In this document: in pieces, positions 15,767 through 23,915 of the stretch
Position numbering within the stretch: the stretch's first letter is position 1
Layout of the letters: each line of letters starts with the position of its first letter
Source of the DNA: a virus
Virus record (IMG/VR): IMGVR_UViG_3300033977_000034
Span: 1 to 50,849 of that record
DNA length: 50,849 nt
Reading direction: 5' to 3' (one strand)
Position numbers and translations under genes: made by a program
The notes under the pieces: generated by a model
What the model was told of the DNA's origin: nothing
Database searches by the model: none
What the model saw: only the letters and a program-made list of their open reading frames with translations

Positions 15767-16291
15767 CTAACGATTTCGCCGATCTTCCAGATAAAATGTC
15801 TGGTCCCGATCCGACTGTGGCTGCGAATCTGTCCAGATATTCAGACTGGCTAACTCGAAAAGACTATACAGCTTATTGAAACAAGCCCGTGCCGAAGGCA
15901 CAACAACAGGTGCATTACCCATTTTGATGGCTTCCTTCCACTGAGCCAGCGTACCAGTAATGACAGCAAGCCGAACGTGGCAGGTTTCAGTCTCAACTTG
16001 AATAAATGACATGCCGGAACAGCATTGAAGAATATCGAGCATATCCTCCTCTTCTGCCGCTACCAAAGCACTAAAACTAGCGTGAGAAAGCAATCCAGAC
16101 GGCAATCCGGCAGGGGCATTTGGATCGCGTAAAGCCGCCAAACAACTCAGAAACTTCTCTGTATCTGACAGCTTCTTGTGGCTGGCATCCGATGATTGTG
16201 ATAGGCTATAGCCCAACATATTACTGGCAAGACCGAGAAAGGTATTGAAGTCGAAGGTGGGGCTACTAATGAGTCTGGCATCTGCTTTCAT
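15767..16291 (-). CDS. hypothetical phage protein, 174 aa
   Basis: Starts MKADARLISSPTFDFNTFLG. ATG 16289-16291 is chosen because TTGGAG precedes it and because the upstream extension runs through a terminator hairpin. Mostly helical. The segment VRLAVITGTLAQWKEAIKMG vaguely recalls the C-terminal helix of ThyX, but the catalytic RHRxxS signature is absent, so I do not assign it. Between an Snf2 helicase and a conserved phage gene. Confidence 0.65.
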   Translation of the reverse strand: MKADARLISSPTFDFNTFLGLASNMLGYSLSQSSDASHKKLSDTEKFLSCLAALRDPNAPAGLPSGLLSHASFSALVAAEEEDMLDILQCCSGMSFIQVETETCHVRLAVITGTLAQWKEAIKMGNAPVVVPSARACFNKLYSLFELASLNIWTDSQPQSDRDQTFYLEDRRNR

Positions 16292-16305
16292 AAGAACTCC
16301 AAAAC

Positions 16306-16328
16306 GCCCGCAGGCGGTGCCTGCGGGC
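16306..16328 (-). terminator. rho-independent terminator
   Basis: 10-bp stem GCCCGCAGGC / GCCTGCGGGC with 3-base loop; on the minus strand followed by GTTTTGG. It ends transcripts of the 16342-17085 gene. Confidence 0.75.
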
Positions 16329-16341
16329 AACGAACTACTAA

Positions 16342-17085
16342 TCAACGGGCTCGACGTTTCTTGCCCTCGGGCTCCTTGACGATCTCGACTTCATCACCCT
16401 TGCACGCGAGGAACCGACCGATCTCCGCGACGATCTTATCCTCGGCCGGCAGCTTGAGCCAGGGGGTACTACACTTCGACACAACCGGAACGTGCCACGA
16501 ATATGCACCCTTTTCTACCAGTCGGCTCTTGAGTGTCATTGCCAGTGGACCGTGTGCCTCCAAATCGGAGACATCGTTTCCAGCGGAGCGCTGTCGCTCG
16601 ATGTCGGCATCAGACAGAGGGCAGAACGGATAAATCTTCTTGGCTTCATTCCTCATGCTCTTGGTGCCGCAGAAGAACTCCAGGAAGCGGCCTTCCTTCT
16701 TCTCGATCACAAGGAAAGAAGGTCCATACATGCAATGGCTTTCCTTCTCCAAGGAAGCTGATGCAATCCGTTTGAATTCTTCATTGTCGGGATCATAGCT
16801 GGTGATGATCGCCTCAATGTCGGTCAAGTCGATGGCCTTGGGCCGGCGGGCAAACGGAAGAAGATCAACAACACTGCCAAGATCAACCAACTCATCTTCA
16901 TTGATTGGAATACCGTAATTACCCGGCTTGATGAGTCCCTTGTTGATGGCCTTGCCCTTGGTATAGAGTTGCAAACGAGCCAGGAACTCGCTGCTCTTGG
17001 CAAGTTCCATAAACTGCTCATCGGTGCCGATCTGCGTGATTGGAAGTTGGGATAGATTGACGGGAACTAAACTGGTTTCGGACAT
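16342..17085 (-). CDS. conserved phage protein, 247 aa
   Basis: Starts MSETSLVPVNLSQLPITQIG. ATG 17083-17085 has GAGG 9 bases upstream. The central part (DLGSVVDLLPFARRPKAIDL, then ITSYDPDNEEFKRI, then FLEFFCGTKSMRNEAKKIYP) looks like a soluble alpha/beta domain. The C-terminus is basic (EGKKRRAR). From memory similar proteins occur in environmental phages without known function. The terminator behind it and strong ribosome site suggest separate and high expression, perhaps a DNA-binding accessory protein; that is inference. Confidence 0.7.
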   Translation of the reverse strand: MSETSLVPVNLSQLPITQIGTDEQFMELAKSSEFLARLQLYTKGKAINKGLIKPGNYGIPINEDELVDLGSVVDLLPFARRPKAIDLTDIEAIITSYDPDNEEFKRIASASLEKESHCMYGPSFLVIEKKEGRFLEFFCGTKSMRNEAKKIYPFCPLSDADIERQRSAGNDVSDLEAHGPLAMTLKSRLVEKGAYSWHVPVVSKCSTPWLKLPAEDKIVAEIGRFLACKGDEVEIVKEPEGKKRRAR

Positions 17086-17120
17086 AGTAAACCTCAAAAG
17101 TAAAAGGAAAGGAAAGAAAC

Positions 17121-18005
17121 TCAGGACTCAATTACATCGGACGCCTCCTTCTTGAAAGTCTTTTTCGCTCGTCTCAGAAATTTTGCTCGCTGCTCTGCAA
17201 CGCTTTTCTTATCAAGGCTTATAATCCAAGTCAAACATGCATTCCAGCCATTTAGTGCAGTTTTTGCGTTTGATAGTAAAATTGGCGCTGCCACAGGATC
17301 ATCGCGCTCACGCAAAATATCTTTCAGGCTGCGCAAGTACGGATTCGGTTTGAAATCCTCGGCAAAAAGTCTATCCAACCTGCCCTGTCGGCATCCCTCA
17401 CGTTGCTCCTTGATAATCGGTATGACCTCTGCTTTGAATTTCTCGAAAGCGGCTACTTTCGCAAGATCAACAAAATCCTTTTGTTGCTTCCAAAAAACAC
17501 GCGACAGGAGGTAGGCAGAATTTAATGGAATCTCGCCCCTATCAACCATCTTCCGAATTTCCGGCAACAATCGAAGTAAGCCTAATTGGTCATGAATCCA
17601 TTTTGGGCTCTTATGAATCAGGCCGTGTAAACGCGCTACCGTAAGAGTCGGATTCAGATTCATAAGCTGCTTGATATGTCGAGCGTACTCGATTGGCTGG
17701 GTTTCCAGACGAATTGAATTGGCTTGAATCTGCATTGTCAATACCTGCTCATCCGTCAATTCTTGGATCGTGCAGGGAATCGTAGGCAGTCCCAAATCGA
17801 CACTGGCTGCGTACCGCCGCATTCCATCGGCTACTTCAAACGTACCTGGAGGGGGAACAGCTCGCACACAAATTGAATTCAACACCCCATGTGCCGCAAT
17901 CGAGTCTTTCAACTCCATGTATTCAAGTGACTCCTTATTTACTAGGCGCAAAAGCAGCCTAGTCTCACGAATATCGGTCAGAGGAATATCGCGTGTTTCT
18001 GGCAT
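17121..18005 (-). CDS. ParB/Spo0J-like nuclease-fold protein (copy 2)
   Basis: 294 aa. ParB N-domain: ELKDSIAAHGVLNSICVRAV near residue 31, then VADGMRRYAAS near 59 (the GERR box as GMRR), then EQVLTMQIQANSIRLETQ. A helix-turn-helix region (TLTVARLHGLIHKSPKWIHD) follows near residue 117. The basic C-terminus (FLRRAKKTFKKEAS) could bind DNA. Divergent from the copy at 3819-4619. First gene of the leftward block, reading away from the plus-strand primase, so possibly an early regulator. Confidence 0.85.
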   Translation of the reverse strand: MPETRDIPLTDIRETRLLLRLVNKESLEYMELKDSIAAHGVLNSICVRAVPPPGTFEVADGMRRYAASVDLGLPTIPCTIQELTDEQVLTMQIQANSIRLETQPIEYARHIKQLMNLNPTLTVARLHGLIHKSPKWIHDQLGLLRLLPEIRKMVDRGEIPLNSAYLLSRVFWKQQKDFVDLAKVAAFEKFKAEVIPIIKEQREGCRQGRLDRLFAEDFKPNPYLRSLKDILRERDDPVAAPILLSNAKTALNGWNACLTWIISLDKKSVAEQRAKFLRRAKKTFKKEASDVIES

Positions 18006-18159
18006 AAAACCTACAATCCGGTGTCACATATAGGGAAGGCTTGGTAGAAGTAATTTTCCAGAAGAAAACATGAAAAAATAAGGCTCACAGGCATTCCTTT
18101 TACTAGCGGCCGAAATAGGCCGCCAATCGAAAAAGCGTGTAAACGCACTAAGGAGCAGC
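18006..18159. promoter_or_regulatory. divergent intergenic region between leftward and rightward blocks
   Basis: The only divergent gap here, so it should hold promoters for both directions. It contains a 6-bp hairpin GCGGCC-GAAATA-GGCCGC at 18106-18123 and A/T-rich tracts near 18055-18080. AAGGAG lies before the primase ATG. No clear -35/-10 pair could be assigned. Confidence 0.5.
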
Positions 18160-20784
18160 ATGACAGTCACAGAGGCCATCAAAGTTTTCCTTGAAAAGAC
18201 TAAACTTTCGGCCAACGCCGATCTCATTGCGCGCTGGTCACCCGCCATGGAATGTCAGATCAACGTAGCTGCTGGCGAAGGTGAGCCAGTCGAGGGAAGA
18301 CGGTCTACCTGGACTGATGGCATCAATACTTGGTGGTCAATTAGAATACCGAAAAATGCTAATGCCGAGCCATCGTGGCAGGATTATGAACTGACATTTC
18401 CTTTTGAGCTTCATGCCGAAGGCATAGGTCTAACCGGTTGGAACTGGCAAGATCGCAAATCTCTTTGGGTGGCTTTCGACGTGGATTCATTGGTATCCCA
18501 CGCCAAGGGCATCGGTATTACCGACGAGGAATTGGAGAAAGTCAAGCAGGCCACCAGCGCCCTGCCCTACGTTGAAACTCGCAAAAGCACTGGCGGCGGC
18601 GGCTTACACCTCTATGTCTATTTAGACGGCATCCCAACAGCAAACCACACGGAACACGCTGCCCTAGCCCGCTGCATCCTTGGTATGATGTCTAATGAGA
18701 CGGGGTTTGATTTCGCCAGTCAGATTGACGCCTGCGGCAGTATCATGTGGTTCTGGGCACGAAAAATGACGACTGAGAATCATGGACTCGAAATTCTCAA
18801 ACCATCAACCAAGATTCTCTCAATCAGTGATTTGCCTGCGAACTGGCGCGATCATATCGAGGTCGTGACCAAGAAACGCTCGAAGGTTCGGGTCAACGAA
18901 GTCGCTGACGACGGAATGGACGAGTTTGAACGACTAGCTTCCAGTCGTAAAATCATCCCGCTCGATGATTCACACAAAGCCCAGGTCGAAGCCTTGATGC
19001 GCTCCGGCTTCACAACACTCTGGATTACTGACCATCACCTTCTCCAGACCCATACCTGCGCTCTCAGGAAGATAATGGCCGATAAGGAATTGAAACTCAT
19101 CGGCTACTTCGAGACTATCAGTGAGGGCAAAGACCCAGGCACCCCAAATGCCTTTCTCTTCCCGTTGCTCAACGGTGGTTGGAAGGTCTACCGCTTCTCT
19201 CCCGGTATCACTGAAGCACCATCCTGGACCCAGGACGGCGCTGGTTGGACGACAACATTCTTCAACAGACAACCCGATCTCGGGATTGCCGCCAAAGCCT
19301 ACGGTGGCGTTGAGGATGCGGATAAAGTCGGTCAATATGTCTTCGAGGAAATGAGTCAAGCAATAAAGGCTGCTGCCACTCTTGGGCAAGAAATCAACCC
19401 TATCAATGACATGGATCGTGAAACCCGACTCAAGACAACTAAAGACGGGCGTTTGACAATGGAAATCACAAAAAAGGATGAAGATGAGAAAATGCCCGGC
19501 TGGCTTGAGAAGAAAAACAAATGGATTCGTATTTTTGACGTGAAACTTGATACCAAGAAAAATGAAGAACTTGGTTTTAATGCGTATGACAATCTTATCC
19601 GGGAGTTAATAGCCCAGTCAAGGGAGACTGCTGGATGGGTTATCTTCAAAGATGGTGTCTGGGTACATGAGCCAATCAACCACGTCAAACTACTCCTCCA
19701 AAATCTCGGCAACGACAAAGGCGAGGCTGAGAATATCATGGGTGGAATTGTCAATAAATCCTGGCGGCTTGTCGATTTACCCTTCCATGAAGAGTATCCT
19801 GGCGGCCGACAATGGAATAAAGACGCGGCCCAGCTAAAAATCCAGCCAGCCAATCTCGAAGATGATGAAAAGCCCAGCCATCCACACTGGGACAAGATTC
19901 TCAATCACGTCGGCCAAGAGTTGAACGCCGCTCTTCGAGATTCACCATGGGCGCAACGAGCCGGGATTAAGACTGGTGCCGACTATCTACTGGCTTGGAT
20001 TGCTTCTGTCATTAAATATCCCTTCGAGCCTCTGCCCTATTTGTTCTTATGGGGTCCAGAGGATAGTGGAAAGTCTATCTTCCACGAGGCCATTAGTGAG
20101 TGCTTATTTACTAGAGGCTGTGTTTTTGCCGATCGCGCGCTCACCAGTTCCAATGACTTCAACGGTGAGTTGGCAAATTGCATCGTTGCAGTTATAGAGG
20201 AAAAGGATATTTCCAAAGCAAAGGGAGCACACAACAAAATCAAATCGTGGGTGACGGCCAGAAAACTTTCAATACGTCGGATGCGTACCGATGCTTATGA
20301 GAAGCCCAACACGACCCACTGGATACAGTGTGCCAATCATCGTCAAAACTGTCCAATCTTTCCTGGAGATACGCGCATCACCGTGCTGCACGTCCCCGAT
20401 CTCATGGAGATGATTCCCAAGAAGACTCTAATGCCCCGCCTCATAGACGAGACACCACACTTCTTATATACGCTGATGAATACTCTCCTGCCTGAGCCTT
20501 CCGACAGATTGAACATACCAGTTGTTGTTACTGAAAGCAAAACCCTTAGCGAAGAGGCAAATCGGTCAGTGCTTCAACAATTCATCGATGACTCTTGCCA
20601 AGATGCCCCCGGTGTTCTCACTCTTTTTCGTGATTTCTTCAACACTTTCTACGAATCGCTCACTATCAATGAAAAAGACGAGTGGACAACAAGCCGGGTA
20701 CTTCGCGAACTGCCGCCGAACCATGCAATCAGCAATGAGAATGGCAACAAGTATGTAACTAACCTCACGCTTCCTGGAGATTAA
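18160..20784 (+). CDS. primase-polymerase / SF3 helicase fusion
   Basis: 874 aa. The N-terminal part fits an archaeo-eukaryotic primase-polymerase domain: catalytic DxD in AFDVD (D107, D109), KSTGGGGLH (143-150) with the conserved His, and a third Asp near D190. The C-terminal part is a superfamily 3 helicase: Walker A GPEDSGKS (632-639), Walker B CIVAVIEE (674-681), motif C ending in Asn (HWIQCAN, 720-726), and an Arg-rich segment IRRMR after it. This layout is typical of phage and plasmid replication initiators that prime and unwind. AAGGAG before the ATG. First gene of the plus-strand block, followed by dNMP kinase after one base. Confidence 0.9.
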   Translation: MTVTEAIKVFLEKTKLSANADLIARWSPAMECQINVAAGEGEPVEGRRSTWTDGINTWWSIRIPKNANAEPSWQDYELTFPFELHAEGIGLTGWNWQDRKSLWVAFDVDSLVSHAKGIGITDEELEKVKQATSALPYVETRKSTGGGGLHLYVYLDGIPTANHTEHAALARCILGMMSNETGFDFASQIDACGSIMWFWARKMTTENHGLEILKPSTKILSISDLPANWRDHIEVVTKKRSKVRVNEVADDGMDEFERLASSRKIIPLDDSHKAQVEALMRSGFTTLWITDHHLLQTHTCALRKIMADKELKLIGYFETISEGKDPGTPNAFLFPLLNGGWKVYRFSPGITEAPSWTQDGAGWTTTFFNRQPDLGIAAKAYGGVEDADKVGQYVFEEMSQAIKAAATLGQEINPINDMDRETRLKTTKDGRLTMEITKKDEDEKMPGWLEKKNKWIRIFDVKLDTKKNEELGFNAYDNLIRELIAQSRETAGWVIFKDGVWVHEPINHVKLLLQNLGNDKGEAENIMGGIVNKSWRLVDLPFHEEYPGGRQWNKDAAQLKIQPANLEDDEKPSHPHWDKILNHVGQELNAALRDSPWAQRAGIKTGADYLLAWIASVIKYPFEPLPYLFLWGPEDSGKSIFHEAISECLFTRGCVFADRALTSSNDFNGELANCIVAVIEEKDISKAKGAHNKIKSWVTARKLSIRRMRTDAYEKPNTTHWIQCANHRQNCPIFPGDTRITVLHVPDLMEMIPKKTLMPRLIDETPHFLYTLMNTLLPEPSDRLNIPVVVTESKTLSEEANRSVLQQFIDDSCQDAPGVLTLFRDFFNTFYESLTINEKDEWTTSRVLRELPPNHAISNENGNKYVTNLTLPGD

Positions 20785-20785
20785 A

Positions 20786-21430
20786 ATGATTATTGGTTTA
20801 GGTCATTACTCTCGCACTGGTAAGGATTCATTTGCCAACTACTTTGTCGAGTGCATGAAGAAACACGGCGGCGTTCGCGTACTCAAGCAATCGTTTGCAT
20901 GGAAATTGAAACAGATAACCTATGAACTCTATGCGTGGGCTGGCATGAAGCCGCCAGAACACTATGATACCAAGGAGGGCGAGAAGGATCGTGACGTGCT
21001 ACTTCCAGACTTGGGGATGACCCCTGTAGAATTATGGGTCAAGTTCGGCACGAATGCCATTCGCAATAATGTCTACGACCGAACGTGGGTAGATTATTTG
21101 CTTCAATCCGATCTAAACTGCGACATTCTCGTAATTCCCGATGTTCGTTTCCCTAATGAAGTCGAAGCTATTCAGGGTGTCGGCGGCCTCGCCATCAAAG
21201 TTGTGCGGCCTGGGTATGGCCCTCGCAAAACCGTCGCCGACCGGGCTCTGCTTGGTTACGACAAGTGGGACTATGTTATCGGGTCTGAAGGCACGATGAA
21301 AAGCCTGAAATACTGGGCAGAGCGCTTTGCCTTTACTTTTGGCGAGGGTGGAGACCTCCCCTCACAATCACAAAACGAACGGCAGCACGCCTTGGAAGTC
21401 GAACATATTGAACCTTGGACCACACAATGA
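20786..21430 (+). CDS. deoxynucleoside monophosphate kinase
   Basis: 214 aa. Phosphorylates dNMPs to dNDPs. P-loop-like GLGHYSRTGKDSFA at residues 4-17 (GxxxxGKD, as in the T4 gp1 family). DVRFPNEVEAI near residue 119 is the family's central DxRFxNE motif. GGAGATTAAA before the ATG. It overlaps the next gene by ATGA. It completes the dNTP supply set with nrdJ, dcd and thyX on the other strand. Confidence 0.92.
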   Translation: MIIGLGHYSRTGKDSFANYFVECMKKHGGVRVLKQSFAWKLKQITYELYAWAGMKPPEHYDTKEGEKDRDVLLPDLGMTPVELWVKFGTNAIRNNVYDRTWVDYLLQSDLNCDILVIPDVRFPNEVEAIQGVGGLAIKVVRPGYGPRKTVADRALLGYDKWDYVIGSEGTMKSLKYWAERFAFTFGEGGDLPSQSQNERQHALEVEHIEPWTTQ

Positions 21431-22044
21431 AGACATATTCTTCACTCGTTAGCTGTAATGGCAACCTTCTGTCGGCCATAGACCTGGAGACCACAGGCGT
21501 ACAACCAGGGTATCATGAAATCGTCCAAATCGCTATTGTCCCGCTGAATAGCGATATTCGACCAAACAATGATCTGCCGATTTTTTATACCAATATGAGG
21601 CCGAATTACCCGGAACGGGCCGCCCGCGCAGCCATTGCTAAACACGGCATCAATATCGAATCTCTCATGCTCGAAGCCCCACCCCCGGAAAAGGTCGAGG
21701 ATATGTTGGTCGATTGGTTCAACCATCTTGACCTTCCATTTGGAAGGTTGATTGTGCCGCTAGCACACAACTGGGCCTTCGAGAGTGCCTTTCTAAAGGC
21801 GTGGCTCGGCGTGGACATGACTGACAAGATTTTTAGCGGCCTTGCCCGTGACAGTATGCTCACGGCAATCCACCTGAATGATCGTGCGGCTTTCGCGGGG
21901 GAGCCAGAGCCCTTCAACCGAGTCAGTCTATTTGCGGTAACGAAGAAATTCGGCATTGTAAATACACATGCCCACGACGCTCTTGCTGATTGCTACGCCG
22001 GCGCTGAAGCATACCGCTGCATGTGCTTGCAAATGGAGAGGTAA
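21427..22044 (+). CDS. DEDDh 3'-5' exonuclease (DnaQ-like)
   Basis: 205 aa. Exo I AIDLETTG (D19, E21), Exo II-like HNWAFE with neighbouring acidic residue, Exo III HDALADC with the DEDDh His. The start ATG overlaps the dNMP kinase TGA; an upstream in-frame TTG lies four codons earlier. The polymerase already carries its own exonuclease, so this is probably a separate repair or RNA/DNA end-processing nuclease. Confidence 0.9.
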   Translation: MKTYSSLVSCNGNLLSAIDLETTGVQPGYHEIVQIAIVPLNSDIRPNNDLPIFYTNMRPNYPERAARAAIAKHGINIESLMLEAPPPEKVEDMLVDWFNHLDLPFGRLIVPLAHNWAFESAFLKAWLGVDMTDKIFSGLARDSMLTAIHLNDRAAFAGEPEPFNRVSLFAVTKKFGIVNTHAHDALADCYAGAEAYRCMCLQMER

Positions 22045-22758
22045 ATGAGCGTTAGTGGCCCTTTCATCCCGGATACGGTTCTAACACTGAGTCAGTGGAA
22101 CAATACGCTGATTGCAGCAATCAATAACGGTGTCCAGCCTTGCGGCGGTTCCGGCGTGCAAGCAGCAGTCCCCCCTCATGTTGTCACCTTGGCTGACATT
22201 CAAGCTATTATCAATGCTCTAAAAGTTTGCCCGAATTTTACAGCACCAACAATTAACAACCCGCAAGTCATTACTGCCGACCTGCTCAACACTTTATACA
22301 ACGGGGCAAGTGGCTGCCAGTGCGGGAATTGCCTCTATCTCTGGAACGTTACAGTCACGCTTGGATACTATACAAGCGTGTCGGGGGTTTTGTACTACAC
22401 CACCACCACTATTGGCGGCGGCCCGATGCCTGAAGGCCAAATCTACACTGCCGCCAATACCGCTGAAACTCAATTCTCGGCTTCGCACCCCCTTACGCCA
22501 AGCCCAGGTCCGTGTGGGGCTTTGGCATTAGTCACCTTTTCATCCATTCATACAAGTCATGGACCGGGCTTCAATGAAGCCAAGTGTACTCAATGCGGTT
22601 GTGGATGTAACCCCGGCCAGTATGGTCTTTACCTTTATGCAAACTACGGCACATTATATGTAGGCTGCGAATGCGGCAGTTTCGCTCAAATTCAAGCAGC
22701 GGCAAGCGCTTGGGAGAATACCGGCGTCGGCCGCTCTGCCACTTACTTCCAGTGTTAA
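22045..22758 (+). CDS. Cys-rich hypothetical protein, 237 aa
   Basis: Starts MSVSGPFIPDTVLTLSQWNN with GGAGAGG before it and directly abuts the exonuclease stop. About 15 Cys, many in CQCGNC, CTQCGCGCNPG and GCECGS groups, with Thr/Ser/Tyr-rich beta-type sequence between them. It could bind metal or form disulfides; in this position, just before tail genes, it may be a structural protein. No signal peptide. Family not recognised. Confidence 0.6.
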   Translation: MSVSGPFIPDTVLTLSQWNNTLIAAINNGVQPCGGSGVQAAVPPHVVTLADIQAIINALKVCPNFTAPTINNPQVITADLLNTLYNGASGCQCGNCLYLWNVTVTLGYYTSVSGVLYYTTTTIGGGPMPEGQIYTAANTAETQFSASHPLTPSPGPCGALALVTFSSIHTSHGPGFNEAKCTQCGCGCNPGQYGLYLYANYGTLYVGCECGSFAQIQAAASAWENTGVGRSATYFQC

Positions 22759-22761
22759 GCC

Positions 22762-23286
22762 ATGATCGAAATTAAGCCCTGTGCCTACCGCATAAAGAAA
22801 AGCCTGGAAGGTCCGCTCGGTAATCATTCGCTGCAATGCGACCACCCGCGATGCGAACATTTCCAGAAGCCTGTTACGTATTGGATTTGCGACGCTTGCC
22901 CGCTCCGGTCAGAGACGCGCGAAATGCCTAAACCTGAACCAAGACCCGATCTTCAAGCTATCGAGAACACGCTGCCGCCGCCAGACAACGTGCCCCGGTC
23001 GTTTGCCAGACCTGTATTTAATATGAATGGGTCGATAGAATACCCGCGTCGCGCGGGTGATTGGGAACCGCCGCAAGACATTGAAGGTTGGGTTCGAGAC
23101 AACGAAAACAAGTGGCTCTTTCGGCCACTCTTCCCGCCATGTACCTATCGACACTGTACTGCTTTCTTCAAAGCGAATTGCGGCTGTATCTCAATCGTGT
23201 CACGCTGCACCAATCCATTAGCGATAACTTTCGGGGAGAGAATCACACCTGAAATTTGCAACGCCTGTCCTGTGAGGATGTCATGA
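22762..23286 (+). CDS. Cys-rich protein, paralogue 1, 174 aa
   Basis: Starts MIEIKPCAYRIKKSLEGPLG. Cys motifs at CDHPRC, CDAC and CNAC suggest zinc or iron-sulfur binding. Its C-terminal half (GSIEYP ... W.RPLFPPCTYR ... VSRCTNP ... ITPEICNACPVR) aligns with the next gene product (GSVEFP ... FHPLWPECVKR ... IARCNNL ... VTPEQCAACPCR). The pair is thus a tandem duplication. The stop overlaps the next ATG. No ribosome site is obvious. Function unknown. Confidence 0.6.
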   Translation: MIEIKPCAYRIKKSLEGPLGNHSLQCDHPRCEHFQKPVTYWICDACPLRSETREMPKPEPRPDLQAIENTLPPPDNVPRSFARPVFNMNGSIEYPRRAGDWEPPQDIEGWVRDNENKWLFRPLFPPCTYRHCTAFFKANCGCISIVSRCTNPLAITFGERITPEICNACPVRMS

Positions 23287-23915
23287 ACAAATGCACCGAC
23301 TGTCCGCAGCTTGCTTTTGCTTTGCCTGGCGATATTAAAGAGCCAAATATCCGCTACATACACCATGCAGGCGATAATAAGCAATTCTATGCGGCACTTG
23401 AGAAAACAATTTCAGAGGAAGAAATCACAAACGGCCGCCCAACAATTCATGAAGACGGTTCCGTTGAATTTCCATTAGGCGACCCACCCGATCTCCACGG
23501 CTACAAGCGTGATGAAACAAACAGGCAGTTGTTCCATCCTCTCTGGCCGGAGTGCGTTAAGCGCGTCGTGGGAACATTTGTCAATGAAGGGCGACTCGGC
23601 GTTATTGCTCGTTGCAATAATCTTCGTACCCTTGCGCATTTGAAACTTGAAAAATCCTCAAGAGAAAACCTGCACGAAGCCTACAAACAAATGACTTTCA
23701 CCAAAGCAGTAACTCCTGAGCAATGTGCAGCGTGCCCTTGTCGTGAGCTAGTACCGCCGCCAGCACCGAGAACTTTGAAAGAGTCGTATGACCAATTTCA
23801 ATCTGCCGCACGGAAGAAAGAAAAACAAGCCCTTGGCTCAGACATTTATGAACGAGCCGATGGCATAATAAAAAAGTGGGCACAGAACCGAATTAACCAA
23901 GGGGCTAAGCCATGA
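23283..23915 (+). CDS. Cys-rich protein, paralogue 2, 210 aa
   Basis: Starts MNKCTDCPQLAF at the ATG overlapping the previous stop; an in-frame upstream ATG is less likely. Contains CTDC, CxACPC and the shared core with paralogue 1. A Lys-rich helical tail (about residues 155-205) is extra. Ends overlapping the tail-tip gene (ATGA). The four genes 22045-27793 are packed as one operon, so these proteins may serve tail-tip assembly; this is inference. Confidence 0.6.
   Translation: MNKCTDCPQLAFALPGDIKEPNIRYIHHAGDNKQFYAALEKTISEEEITNGRPTIHEDGSVEFPLGDPPDLHGYKRDETNRQLFHPLWPECVKRVVGTFVNEGRLGVIARCNNLRTLAHLKLEKSSRENLHEAYKQMTFTKAVTPEQCAACPCRELVPPPAPRTLKESYDQFQSAARKKEKQALGSDIYERADGIIKKWAQNRINQGAKP

Noticed and set aside
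15767-16291. Second ThyX-like protein
   Set aside because: Only a short helix is reminiscent; the RHRxxS signature and FAD site residues are missing.
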